Shown piece by piece: positions 27,801 through 57,607 of a stretch of 64,000 bases of DNA. Made by a program: the position numbers and the translations under genes. The stretch covers positions 9,524,501-9,588,500 of the forward strand of contig CM032802.1 in assembly GCA_019155185.1 (NCBI GenBank), read 5' to 3'. How positions within the stretch are numbered: the stretch's first letter is position 1; the number at the start of each line of letters is the position of its first letter. Under the pieces are notes generated by a model. That model made no database searches. It saw only the letters and a list, made by a program, of their open reading frames with translations, and was not told the DNA's origin. The stretch is from Beaufortia kweichowensis (Eukaryota; Chordata; Actinopteri; Cypriniformes; Gastromyzontidae).

Positions 27801-28149
27801 GGGAAGTGAAGTATTTTTAGCAAACTCTTGCGCTGAGAGGAAACACCTCCAAAGCAGTGGAAAACCAAAATAAAACCTCCCGCCTCCCTCGCTTTCTGAA
27901 TCAGCCAGTGGCTCGTGTCTTTTCGATTTTCGAGAATTGCCTGGTTTGTGGGAGCCAATGCTGGCATTGAACACTGTCTGGGTACATGTTTATATAAAAC
28001 AGCATAGACTGTACAAAGATTGAATATTTTCTTATTTTGGAGTAGTGCTGAATCTGAAGTGCCGCAGCAAAAAATAAAACCGTACAGACTGTGGAATGAG
28101 AAAATCAAAAGCTTGATTGGTGTATTGCGAACCAGACACTGATGACATG

Positions 28150-28250
28150 GGTCTGAATCATGGACTGAATCAGTCAGGGACTCGCTTCCTTCATGAATCA
28201 GATTTGATGACTCGCTTGTTCTAGATCAACTAGCTTGTGACTCGCTTTGT
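28150..28250. repeat. Short 30-bp periodic repeat
   Basis: GACTCGCTT occurs at 28179, 28209 and 28239, exactly 30 bases apart, with partly related sequence between (TGAATCAG, AGATCAACTAG). It reads as three degenerate units of a 30-bp minisatellite. Confidence 0.75.
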
Positions 28251-28844
28251 ACCTTTTAAACTATGTAACAATGCAGATTTCTATTATTAGCTATAATTTG
28301 TTTGAAAATGTTATAACTATATTTCTTTGTCACGTCATAGCATAAGATTCCATAACCTTGGATTTCTAGGTCATTAAAATGTAAACAAATGTGTGGCATT
28401 GACCATGTTAACTTGTACAAAAGGTTGAATGTCCTTGCTTTCATTGACGTACAAGACGCTCGTCATTTGGAACATTCTCAGATCATGCTGGGATAACACA
28501 GAACCTTTTAGGTTTTGTTCATTCTAGGTCAAGTGCTTTCATTTAAAGCCAAAAGGGAACAAATACTTATATTTGTAATGTAGTATATGTGCAACTATGA
28601 GACTCACGATATCAGCCAGAAAGTTTAGATTAGTCATGAGTGCCCACACACTATGTGTACTGAATAAAAGATTCATATACAGCTAATGAGCAATCATTAA
28701 GACCTAATACTTTTCTGTCTTTTTCATGACATAAAAAAATCTGCATTGAATTTTCTAAAGTAGTTTATCCGTACGCTTCTTCTGTCCAATCACATGCAGT
28801 ATAAAACAATTAAATTCATGTGCTTTCCAAAATACATCTTGTTC

Positions 28845-28965
28845 CAAAGCAGCTTTACAAAGAATAGCGCCTTACAAATCCCCCACTGAGCAAGCCATAG
28901 GTGACAGTAGCCGAAAAAACCTTCCTAAGATTTTGAGTACATGAGGAAGAAAGCCAGAGAAGAAT
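28845..28965 (+). repeat. Dispersed teleost repeat remnant
   Basis: The stretch CAAAGCAGCTTTACAAAG followed by CCCCCACTGAGCAAGCCATA, then GACAGTAG and ACATGAGGAAGAAA, is familiar from many fish genomes and transcripts as an interspersed element. I cannot name the family. It may extend to about 29220. Confidence 0.55.
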
Positions 28966-29565
28966 CTATTGTAAAAGCAGACAGCAGGCGTGCATCTACC
29001 ACTCATACCTGCCTAGATCATCAGACATGTGGGTTTGAGTGAAGGAAACGTCTACCTCTCTTTATGTAATGTTGTGGTTATTCAGAGTGTCTAGAATGAT
29101 CTGCCTTGGGCTCCCAAGTGGGATTGTGTTTCTGGATGAGGATGTGGCTTGATGGAGTCAGGGGTCCAACCGCAGGTCCGCTGAGGGTCCTGTGGCTGTG
29201 AAGAATAAGACTAACAAGCGAAGCACCGTCTCCGTAGTAACCTGAGAGTGGTTACATGCACATGCTTGTACACACATAAGCGCTCATGGGTACACACACA
29301 CTTGCATACGATCATTAGTGGAGATGTGCAAATATATATGTAGATAGGATATATATATACTTAAATACATATATAAATATACATGAGACTGTGTTTCAAT
29401 TGTTCATGTATGTTAAAAGCATCTTTAAATATCTCATTGTTGATAGATTGTGGTACTATTACACAATGCTGATCTTCCAGCAAAATGTTTGATACTAAAT
29501 TATTAATAAATCTTATCTTAGCAAGTTTTTGTTAAACTAAAAATGAATACTTCAATTTTACTTTG

Positions 29566-29568
<3 letters not shown>

Positions 29569-29623
<55 letters not shown>
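29569..29623. repeat. (TC)n microsatellite
   Basis: 55 bases of perfect TC in igf1r intron 2, flanked by AT-rich sequence. Confidence 0.97.
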
Positions 29624-29626
<3 letters not shown>

Positions 29627-30565
29627 ATTAAAACACTTAACTTAATTAAGGGATGACTTTGTCCTTTTTTTGGATGGTTCAATCTTTCATCAAACAAGAG
29701 CAGTCTAGCCTTCTGGAAAAAAAACACTACATATGTAATTGCCATGGTTACAGCCCCGCCCTCCCCCTCCTCACACCAGGGAGGACTTGTTTACCACATT
29801 TCTACTTCAGTCAGTGGCACGTCAGTCATTGTAGACCTTCCCCTCTGCTCTCCTATTGGCTCTCACCTCGTAGCCCCGCCCCTCCAGGACTTGCCATCAA
29901 AACAGATGCAGCGCAGGACCAAATGACCAATACTACATTTGAGCACTGCATCGATTTTTTGTATCAGTATTGTTTCTGTTATTACATGTAAAAGTATTCT
30001 TTGTTTTAAGCAAGTAATATTAAAATCTATAAAATGGGTTCCAAAGCTCTAAGGAATAAATGTTATTTAAACAGTGCTATTTTAACGTAATAGACCAATT
30101 ATTGATCTTTACAAGAACTGTATCTTTTATCTTAGTTTTTTTTCAGGTAACAACTATATGGCCGCTTTACTTTGCTGCATTTTTAATAAATTGTTAAAAT
30201 AATTGAAATTTCGAATAAAAGAATCAATGATGTATTACTGTGTTTGTGCCCATTACAGTAACTGCGATTTCTAATTAGAAACGTATGTCGTCTTGCTTAG
30301 ACTTTACAAAAAAATGAGTGAAATGTAGACACGAATGACATTTATACTTTAATAGGCCCATGTCATATTCTGAAGATTTCACAATAGTTGTTTCATCTGG
30401 TTTGTCATTTCCCTGTTTTCCACACTTGTTATTTACACATTGCTGTATCTCAAGGCATTTTCCCAGTCGAAGGTGTTTGATTGTGTTATTGCTCTTTCAT
30501 GTTTTTGTCTTGATGTTTGATGAGATAATGCACGATGAGATAATTGTTGATAATAAGACATACAC

Positions 30566-30860
30566 CCGCGTCTATTTAAGCAATATGAAAAATAGACGCA
30601 CGCGCTCTCTGACGCGCGTTCCCCTCGGTAAAGGCGTCTGTCTGTACTGGCTGTGTCGTATTGCGCTCGTCCCCGGTGGATTTGCTTTGCGTCATAGAGA
30701 GGGCATTCGGTGTGCCGCGTACACCGGGGCCTCTCGCTGGGTCACGTTATCCCAAATCTAAGAATACAAACATCTCCTGGACATCCGTGCCAGCGGAGAC
30801 TGCAGTAGCAGTATGTCGGAGATGAGCGCCAGCCTCGTGCGTATACGGCATGATGATGAG
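30566..30860. promoter_or_regulatory. CpG-dense patch in igf1r intron 2
   Basis: I count about 21 CpG in 30566-30740, against very few in neighbouring intron sequence, and more up to about 30850. It begins with a perfect 10-bp inverted repeat, GCGTCTATTT at 30568-30577 and AAATAGACGC at 30590-30599. CpG density of this kind in a methylated fish genome suggests an unmethylated regulatory region or promoter, but a young CpG-rich insertion is also possible. Confidence 0.4.
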
Positions 30861-33800
30861 CTTGAGTTTATTTCTCCGCTGTGATGGTATGCAGTTCGAT
30901 ACAGTGAATGCATGAGTGGTATAGAAATCAAAATGGTTTAGCCTTTCTCTGCACATGCGCATTTGGTATTACACTGTGACGCACAACACGTGTTTTTTTT
31001 TCATTTTCTTCAGGGAACGCTATTGAGGCACCTTAGCCAAACAGCGCATAATACATTAATGAAAAAACCTCCTTCGCATTGTTTGAACAAAACAATCTCT
31101 GTCTGCACAGATGAAGCAATCTTTTTGAGTCATATAATTTTAGGCAAACTATCTTGCTTGTATCTAGGTGCCATGCCCAGTGTTTTTTTCCCTGTGTCCC
31201 AAAATGTGTTTTTGTGGTTGGCGCAAATCCCAAGAGGATTAACATTCTACTTCTACTCCCTGTTTTGAACATTCTAGTTATTCTTCACACAGCCCACTGA
31301 CTTAAAGCTTTAAGACGCAGTGGCATCCAAGTGTGTCAGTGGGTTCGTACGGGAAAAACAACATAACATTCTTTACCACGTTAATCCTGAAAATATTGCA
31401 TTTAACCTTATATTTATCATTTCAGTTGTGAGGACACTGTGGTGATTTTGGACTGCTGCAGCTTTACAAACGGGCTGGGCTGTTTAGCTCAGTGCAGTGT
31501 GTATGTGTTTGTGTGCGTTCTCTGCAGAGATGGTCAGAGAGGTCAGCGAGCAGTTGTCTCCCTCATGACTGCTCAAAAAGGGCAGACAGGGTTAGTCACA
31601 TCAGGACCGTCACGCCACAGGGCCCGACGCGTGTGGCTGCTTGCTTGCTTCATGCACATGGCCATCAAAAGTTTGCCTCTCAACTTGATTTATACCGAAC
31701 AAAATCTTGTCTTGTTGTCAACAGCATATTTCCAGTATTTATTTAAAAAAATATTTTAAGATTCTGAATCTGTCTGTTGAACTGTGTGAACTTCCTTGTT
31801 AGGTAATATGGCCATCTTATGAAGTAGTGGAAACCCACCGTGCCTGGCATAGCTGGCTGTACCAGAGCCCATCAGTGTGGTACACAGACTATAAATAAAA
31901 ACCACATACTTGATACTGTCAGTTTGTTTGGTCACCATGGGTAAAACAGTATCTGTTTACTAACTCATACTCCTTTCGAGTGGAAGAAATGCATGTTTGG
32001 AATATTTTGTCATTGAGGAATCTTGGGAAGTGATGTGGAGTGTGAGTTTGCCTGGGGTGCCCCCTTTTGGTGGCTTTCCAAGAAATGAATAACTTCCTGA
32101 TTCCTCTCCCCCTCACTACAGCTGCACATGTAAGGATTAGAGAGCACTAGAGACCAGGAATCCTTATGTTTAGGTTTAGCTTTATAGTGCTTGAGCATAA
32201 TTGAGTTCTTTAACGAGATGTGAGCAAGTCGTTTAGGGCTGGAATTAGATCTGGAAAGTGATGTTATTAATAGGGGATAAAATGGCCATGTGGCTATTTA
32301 AGGAAATGCAGTTCTCATTTACAAGTCTACCTTATGCTTTGTTTGTACATGTGTGATGTGTATGATGCAATGCATTTTTAATGCTGTGACACATTTTAAA
32401 ATGAGCAGCCTTATGGGTAATCCAAGTAAATGGGATGGGATCGAGCACATGCACCTGCAGAGATCTTGCTGGGAAGATTTTATTAAATTTAGGAGTTAAA
32501 TTAAAGCATGTTCTGGTAACTTCATCAGTGCGGCTTATGATGTGGCAGAATGTGCAGGAGAATGCTAAGCATCTCAACTGGCAGGAGTAGGAAAAGCTTT
32601 TCCTCCCAAGTCCAATTAAGTCCCTGCTGATGTTTGCTCCAACGTAAAGAGCAGCGAGTGCATAAAATCACGTCCCAGCACTGTGGGATCTTCTCTGCGA
32701 ACCTCTTTTTATTTGTAGGCCGATAGGAAAGTAAGCAAACAAGCACACTGTGATGAGGGCGAGGACAGACGCGATGAAATTAGTGGTGACGTGCCTCAGA
32801 GAGGCTTTTGTTGAAATATAAATATAAACAAAAAGCGGAAAGTGTCCTTGTGATGCAAGGGGGGGGCGTGCTGTTCTTACTGTGGAGAGAGTGATGGGGT
32901 TGTGTAGAGGGGTGGCGGGGCATGTGGCCAAGCTGTGATGGTGGCCCTGTGTCCGACTGCCTTTTTTAATGCTTGTACCTTTTGGACTTAAACTAAAAAT
33001 AAACTAATGCTGGATTTATGGCAGCATTTTTAACCCTGCTGCATAATCTGAAACCATAAATACAAGAGGAAAATTCCAACATAGATGTGTTTTGGCTGTG
33101 CCCCCTGTTCCTGCCAGGCGTAGAGCCCAGGAGTCTGTTGCTGGGCGACCAGGAGTGCTGTGCCATGAGGCTTAGATGCCTCTTCATGTTGAGCCGATGG
33201 CGCTGACTGTCTGGTTAGTCCCACCTCAGGCGACAACCTACCCAAGCAGTTCTTTTAACAGTGTCTGCACATATGCTTTTCCCAGACTTGACAGTTCATG
33301 ATTCCTGGACTAGAGTTAAAGTTTATTTAAGGGGAGAGCTGGTTAAGTGGACCAGAAAAAACAATAACAGAGAGTCAGTTTTCTTTGCATTCACATCGTG
33401 AAAGTGGATCTTATTGTTGAGTTCACTGTTCGCTTGACAATATTAGAGAGAAATTCAAAAGAAATTGTGTTTGTATTTTTGTCATATGCCAGTCTAAGAC
33501 GTCTTGCAGGTCATCCACTCTGCTGGCTGGTAAACATACCCACCACTGTACAAAAATGACCCAAGTTTGGCTAGAGGTGGGTGTTAATTTCACACCCTAG
33601 TGTCACAGCACACACTGTACATTTTTTCTCTCGTCTCTTCATCTCTCTCCTGCACCTCTCATATGACAGGCCTGTTTTCCATTTCTCGCTCAAGATAAGT
33701 GATTCCATTGGAATTCTTATTGATCCCACATTTGTCAACAGTGTGGAAGGATCCCTCGACTCTCCTTAGCAAACACGGAGCACGTTCAACATGGCGTGTT

Positions 33801-34730
33801 GTTGAAAACCTAATCTGAAACACACTTTTATTTTTTCTTCCCTTCCACCCTTCACAAAAGTTGTACTTTCTCACGCTTTTAACAGAAGCCGATCTCTCTT
33901 GGAAATAAGCATGTGGAGCGTTTTGGGTTACATCACGATGCCGGTAACCTTTCCACAATGGAACCGAATTGTTTGTCAAAGCCTGATTACAGAACGCCTG
34001 CAAATGGACCTGTTTGTGTGTATGAAATGACAGTTCAAAGGCTTTGTTTGAAAGGACGATTTGCAAGTTGAGAATTGATGTAGACAAAGCAATTACAGGG
34101 ATTTCAGTTAGGAAATTGTTTATGCCATGTAAAATACATCTGAAAATCACTCAGCGCATCCTTGTTTTGCTATACCAGGCTTAGTGCTTAGTTGTAAGTC
34201 TTAGTTTATTGTGAAGTGAATTACACTGGTAGACTAGACTAGATTTACTAGATCTTTCCTAAGCTAATGTTCAAACTTCAATCCATCTGCTTGTTAGAGT
34301 TGAGAAAGGAATGAAGCCAAAAGTTTTCTCTTTCCCTCTTTGCCTCTAAATTCCCTTAACAGTCTCTAACAGTAATAATATTTATCTGTAGTGAGTCCAG
34401 GGCTGCTGTTTACTAACAAGGCTGGCACACAGCAGCACCAGGCCCTGCCTGCTTCCGTCCTCTCCACGCTCTGATTCATAGACTTTCTTAGCCATTTCTT
34501 ATTTTACAATTAAATGATCCTAATACTGGCTTCCTGTAGACTCCAGAACACACACAGAGATCTACAGAGATGAATCCAAACAAGAGTCACACACGCACAC
34601 ATACACAATAAACATGGCGTAGTGTCTAATCCCCATACTGGACCTTGCATACAGGGTTGCCAGATCTGTATAACAGAATTAGCCTAAAACTACCCCAACG
34701 ACCACAGCCCAAATACCAAAAGAAGTGACA

Positions 34731-34990
34731 AGTTTAAATAAATAAATAAGTAAATTAATGACAATAAAAAAATGGAAATGTTTTAATGAATAAATATAAA
34801 TATTTTTTATTAAAATATAGGAAAGCATTAATGCATGTGTACATAAATAAATGTTATGTAGATGTAGAAATGCAAGAATAAATAAATAAAGGCAAAAATA
34901 AATAAATATATTTTGCCCTTTTCATGTCAATAGTATATTCATTTATTTTTATATATATTCATTATTTTTTATTTCTTCATTTTTTTGTAT
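34731..34990. repeat. AAAT-rich low-complexity block
   Basis: AATAAATA-type units and long A/T runs, ending about 120 bases before exon 3. Many AATAAA hexamers occur here by composition and should not be read as poly(A) signals. Confidence 0.8.
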
Positions 34991-35112
34991 TTATTTAAAC
35001 ATACTTTTGTCTTTTCTCATCCTCCATACAGGACTTGCCAGCAGTGTGTTTTATATTATATTCACTCTTTCTCAATCAGTGCCAGTAACCAACAGCATGT
35101 TTTCTCTTCCAG

Positions 35113-53027
<17,915 letters not shown>

Positions 53028-55183
53028 TTGTTACTTTCCGTCGCCCTCGAACTCCCTCGACTCCTCATACAGGGTACCCACATGTCTCGCCCCTTTGTCT
53101 ACGTGGTCATACGTGTTTCCTTTTGTTTATGAGGAGTCAAAAGCCAGGGCTGACCGTGGAGCCGCTAACCAGACCTTATCCTGCCTGGAAGTCGGTAGAT
53201 CATTTTTGTATGAAATGATTTCAAGGATGTTTTGGTGAAGCCTTCAAATACTCTTGCAATATTTAAGATTCGAGAACAAACCACCACACTGGAGAGCTCT
53301 GGCTTTCACGTGTGTAAGATAAGGACCTGTTTTAATATCTTTGAAAGGAAGAAAACCTGCCAGTTAATTGTGAAACGAGAGACGAGCGTTTAGGCCAGCA
53401 AGCCCAGCCCACAAACACTATAAGGATGTGTGTGTGTGCTTACGAGTGTGTTTTTATACAAAAAAATACACATTCCCCTTCTCAGCGCAAGTACATTTCT
53501 TCCTCTAACGCTTGTGTCTTTGTCATCACATTTCTCTTACAAATAGGAGCAAAGACTGTCCAAGATGAGATTGTTTGCTCACAATGGGCAAGAACCATCG
53601 AGACTGATCGTAATACTGGTGGCGGCACCTTAATCCATTTCAAGGGTGTCTGTTAGGATGTCCAGTGGGCTTTTTTTGAAACTGCCAAATTTTGCCAAAT
53701 CAAATTTACTTCTATAAAGGTATTTATCATTGCATAACCCAATTCCCCTTCCGCAGCCTTTTCTAGGGTCGCACTTTGAAGTAGCGCAACGGAGGGACTA
53801 AACTCTCACGCTGTCTTTTGATGAGGGATTTTTGGGCCTCATCTTTTACAATCAGCTTGAGTTTGTAAATCGTTCCTTTTTTTATACGGCTCTGATCTCC
53901 GACTATTGCATGGCAGTTCCTGCTGCACACACCATCTGTGAGCTGAGCCTCCGTCAGAGCGACGTCTCGAGATCTGCACACTGAAGAGAGGCAGATATGA
54001 AATATAAGGGATGGAGTTATGAAGCAGGTGAAGCGTCTGTTTGCTGAGACGAGTGAGGCATTGTACACAGCAGGTATTTTTTAGACTAGTCATTAGTCTC
54101 TCTGTACTATTCATATGATTCTGAGAGGGTCTTACAGTTGTATGTTAGACCGCAAGATCATTTACACACAAATCATTGGTTTGAGTCACTTTTGATAACT
54201 TTTTTACGGTTCTGATGTTCACCTCTTTGTCTGTACAGAAAGAAGCTGCTATTTTGTTTTTCTTTTGTGGGTGTTATACATATATATATATATATAAATC
54301 CTTCAGGTTTCATATTTTATGATATCTCCACTACAGTCCATTTTTCTTATGCTTTGTACTCTTCTTGCAAAAAAAGAAAAAACAAAAAAGAGAAAATAGC
54401 CTTTCAAAGTTTTTTATTTTTCTCTCCCCAGAAGTTTGTCTGCATTGCCACATGTCCATTGCCTTTTTTACATCTCTCTATAATTATTATTATTAGTTCT
54501 GACAGACTGTTTAGCTCTGCATGTGAACGTTAGGCACCCTTGAAATAGTTGTCTACCATTGCACCTGTTCATAAGGTGCTACTCGATCTCAGGTTGATGT
54601 CAAAGTTTTGTTCTCCAAACATGATCCTTAGTAAACTATACAATCTATCTGTGTCCACCCCTACTGCTTACATCATAAAAGGTTTTGTTTACTCTCATTT
54701 ACCTTCATAGACTGTTTTTGAAACCCATCCATGCAATTAAATTGCTAACAGGGCTTATCGGATTGTCTTAATTCGTCTTCAGTACCCCAACCAACCTGTA
54801 ACACCTCCAAACATGAAACAAACACTAAACTTCCTAATGATATATGGCGTCTGTAACCAAATAAGGATGGGTTAACGTCCAGTAAAGTTATCCGTTTTGA
54901 TTTAAAGGTATGCTAAAGAAATAAGTGGGATTACTTGGCTAGTTGGCTTTAAAAATGTTGCGTTTTGAAGGATTTCTCCATGTTCATGGGATGTCTTTTT
55001 TCTGTATTAGAAGTTTATCTTCCCCCTCTGATGGGGTATTTATTTTATTTTCTATTTTTTGTGATACCAGTTAAAATCACTGTACAAATGCCCTGATTAT
55101 TTAGTTTAAAGTCTGACTTTTAGATGCATTTTCCATGATGTCATGACTGGGGGACTTTCTTTTTCGTTTCCTCCAGCATCTAT

Positions 55184-55191
55184 CTACCTCA
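55184..55191 (+). promoter_or_regulatory. igf1r: let-7 8mer seed match in igf1r 3' UTR
   Basis: CTACCTCA, a perfect 8mer match to the let-7 seed. Mammalian IGF1R is a reported let-7 target, which raises the prior. Function here is inferred from the seed alone. Confidence 0.45.
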
Positions 55192-55786
55192 TTCTCTTTT
55201 GTTTTAAATGTGTAAGTATATGAAATGATAAAATACATCTCGCTTCTTTTCTCACGAGTCTGTAAAGGACAGCTTATCATCCTCTTTTGTGTCTCTGATT
55301 TAAATTTCTTTAAGCACCACAGAGCACATGCTCCCAGAAATCAAGAGAGATGGTCATAGTGTTAACTAGTGCATCCCCGATTATCCATAATAGTTTAAAA
55401 GGGCATATCTCAAGCATTATAAAACAAAATCCTGTCACTTTGTTCTAGCAAAAATAATCCTCTTGTTGTGCAGCTAGATTTCAGAGTTGGGCTTGAAAGG
55501 TATTCTTCTATTGATCAAATATCAAAATGTGGATGCAGAACGACATTAAAACAAGTAAGAAACATAATTCACTCAATCCAGATGAGTTGTAGAAATTATT
55601 CAGCATTATATGTGACTTCTTTACATGACTCTTATTTTCATAATCTTGATGGGTTTTGCAAAACTGAACAAAGATCCCTAATTCTTGTTCTAGTTAAATT
55701 GTTTATTACAATGTTTTGTTTGATTTTACAAGAAAACACATGAAATATAAAATTAAATGCCAGTTTTGGTCTAGATATGATGTCAC

Positions 55787-55792
55787 AATAAA
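55787..55792 (+). terminator. igf1r: Possible proximal igf1r polyadenylation signal
   Basis: AATAAA about 2.76 kb after the stop codon. Use of it would shorten the 3' UTR and remove the miR-99/100 and miR-1 sites while keeping the let-7 site. No clear GT-rich element was confirmed, so this is a candidate only. Confidence 0.3.
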
Positions 55793-56187
55793 TTAAGTTT
55801 CCATTAGCTTTTATGATCTAGTACTGTAAAAGCTGATTTTGAGCATCCACCGAGATCGTGGCACAGATATTTCCAATTTCTCAACATGATCAATGCTTCT
55901 GCACAACAATCTGGGTCAACAATTTCTAAGATTGTCATTTGAAGGTTTTGGCCCATAATTGAGAATGAGATTAATGCACACTGATTAGACCTCCCTATTA
56001 AAAGCAGCTGGTAAAAGTATCACTGTATTGCCACATCTGTGATAATTTAATCATCTTGCTCTTTCTCTACAGTAATACCATATGACTGGCCAACGCTTCT
56101 AAACATCTAATGTAGATTGTGGATTTCATAACACTTTCACGCAGCAAACCATTGGATATTTTCCCTGCTCATAAACCTACCTGGAAA

Positions 56188-56195
56188 ACATTCCA
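56188..56195 (+). promoter_or_regulatory. igf1r: miR-1/206 8mer seed match in igf1r 3' UTR
   Basis: ACATTCCA, a perfect 8mer for the muscle miRNAs miR-1 and miR-206. A second, 7-base match, ACATTCC, lies at 53468-53474. Links between miR-1 and the IGF pathway are known in mammals; regulation here is inferred. Confidence 0.35.
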
Positions 56196-56320
56196 ACTGA
56201 TTTGTTACATCCACTCCACATGCCTAAAGAGTACCATATATGAAGGGCCAATTGTTGTCACCGTATTCACTGACATTCTCTAGAGAGAAAAAGGGCTGTA
56301 GTTTTGCCTTTCTTTTCTAC

Positions 56321-56341
56321 TGCTGCTGACAACATGCTGCT
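56321..56341 (+). promoter_or_regulatory. igf1r: Two miR-15/16-family seed matches
   Basis: TGCTGCT occurs at 56321-56327 and again at 56335-56341, 14 bases apart. Both are 7mer matches to the miR-15/16/195/497 seed. That spacing is within the range known to allow cooperative repression. Chance occurrence is possible. Confidence 0.3.
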
Positions 56342-56973
56342 TTATGAAGACTACATTATAGTCTTGCCAATAGCATTGGGTAAGTGGTGGATCTTAGAAA
56401 AATGCTTTCTCTCTCCAAATAACAATTACAAATCGATGGGTCAGACAATTTAAATGCAAAGTGGACGAGGATCATATGGAAAAGCAAATTATAAGGCCAC
56501 TATTTTACAACCCCTGGCCGTTCTGTATTATGGCACTTAAGATGTTTGCTTCGGAATTTTAGATTTAGATTTTGTTGGAGGAACACCAGGGGTTGGAAAT
56601 AAGGGCGCTTACAGAAAGACCTGTTTGGGATGCTGTGGGGCTAGTAAAGAAGAATGTTCTGTGTGGTACAAAACGATCTAAATAACCATTCTATAAAAGC
56701 CCTTGTGCTTGTATTGTTGCGTATGTATATGGGTGGGACTGTATCACATATAGATGTAGTGATTAAGATTTTGATGTGTTTATAATGGGAAAATAATAGA
56801 TATCACTATTTATTTCTGTTTCTTTTTTTCTTTCTCTACTGAATATGGACAAAAGCATCGGTCTGTTGCAAAGTGAATGTCAGTTTTCATTAAATGCTGC
56901 CAAGGTTTCTTTGTTACAATCTACAGAAATACATGTATACACAGACACAAAAGGACAGTGATGTCCAGTAGAT

Positions 56974-56981
56974 TACGGGTA
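56974..56981 (+). promoter_or_regulatory. igf1r: miR-99/100 8mer seed match in igf1r 3' UTR
   Basis: TACGGGTA, a perfect 8mer for miR-99/miR-100. The motif contains a CpG and is rare by chance in AT-rich DNA. IGF1R and MTOR are established miR-99/100 targets in mammals. Confidence 0.5.
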
Positions 56982-57431
56982 GTCATGACACAGAGAGAAA
57001 GAACATGACTAGAAGTTTACAGTAGAAATAGCTTATGTGGCAGTGCAGGTTTCCTGCAAACCTGAAGGTAGAATGACAAAGATTTTCTCCTCAACTATCA
57101 TAAGAACTATTATTATATTTCTTCATAAACCTGCAAAGCCTCAGGTTTGGAAACGATGCATGGATGCATTCTAATCGCAATAATAAGCTTGAGGTTTCAC
57201 AGACATCATTTCCCAGGCAATGTTGTTTTTGCTTGGCATTCTGACAAATTTCAAAGGGGCCTTGATCTACTGTACTGAAAAGAGTTAATAACACTTTTTA
57301 TTTTTCTTTCACAAAAAAAAAACAAGAAAAAGCTAAATCTCTGTGTCATTGCATTGATTGGAAGAAACTGTTGGTGAAATGGCTTGGCTGGTACTCTCGT
57401 CTTGTAAGTTATGTATCTAAGGCCTCCGGTT

Positions 57432-57437
57432 TTTATT
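57432..57437 (-). terminator. pgpep1l: Candidate pgpep1l polyadenylation signal
   Basis: TTTATT on the plus strand, which is AATAAA on the minus strand, 171 bases past the pgpep1l stop. It is the nearest canonical signal I see; another is at 57297-57302. Both lie inside the igf1r 3' UTR. Confidence 0.45.
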
Positions 57438-57536
57438 TCAGTTTTTCCTCACCTCCAGATGCTAGACTTTTTACATGCCATTGGCTTAATGTATATCTGA
57501 AGAATTTTCATGTATTTTCTTTTTTCCTAAATTTTG

Positions 57537-57542
57537 AATAAA
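57537..57542 (+). terminator. igf1r: Likely igf1r polyadenylation signal
   Basis: AATAAA in a T-rich context, followed by an A run and then the GT-rich stretch near 57565-57580. It is the last canonical signal before the pgpep1l stop codon on the other strand, so it best fits the distal end of the igf1r transcript. Confidence 0.65.
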
Positions 57543-57607
57543 AAAAAGAATGAGTTTAAAGGCCTGTCCTGTGTGTCACTAATTGCATTTCCAGTGCAAA
57601 ATCTGCA

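Larger units (their letters stand above)
53028..57560 (+). other. igf1r: igf1r 3' UTR
   Basis: About 4.5 kb of non-coding sequence from the stop codon to the AATAAA at 57537 and its probable cleavage site. Human IGF1R also has a multi-kilobase 3' UTR. No long open frame or recognisable repeat lies here apart from a short (TA)n at 54276-54296. Several perfect 8-base miRNA seed matches are listed separately. The 3' end is placed by the signal and the GT-rich stretch TGTCCTGTGTGTC that follows it, not by transcript data. Confidence 0.75.

Noticed and set aside
30360..30761. 133-codon frame ending in the CpG-dense patch
   Set aside because: The frame benefits from local composition; the protein resembles nothing known and its start lies in AT-rich sequence. 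The patch itself is kept as a finding.
33659..34150. 163-codon minus-strand frame upstream of exon 3
   Set aside because: No recognisable domain, no partner exons and an ordinary intronic setting.
34731..34990. Many AATAAA hexamers considered as poly(A) signals of an upstream gene
   Set aside because: They come from AAAT-rich simple sequence and no gene ends here.
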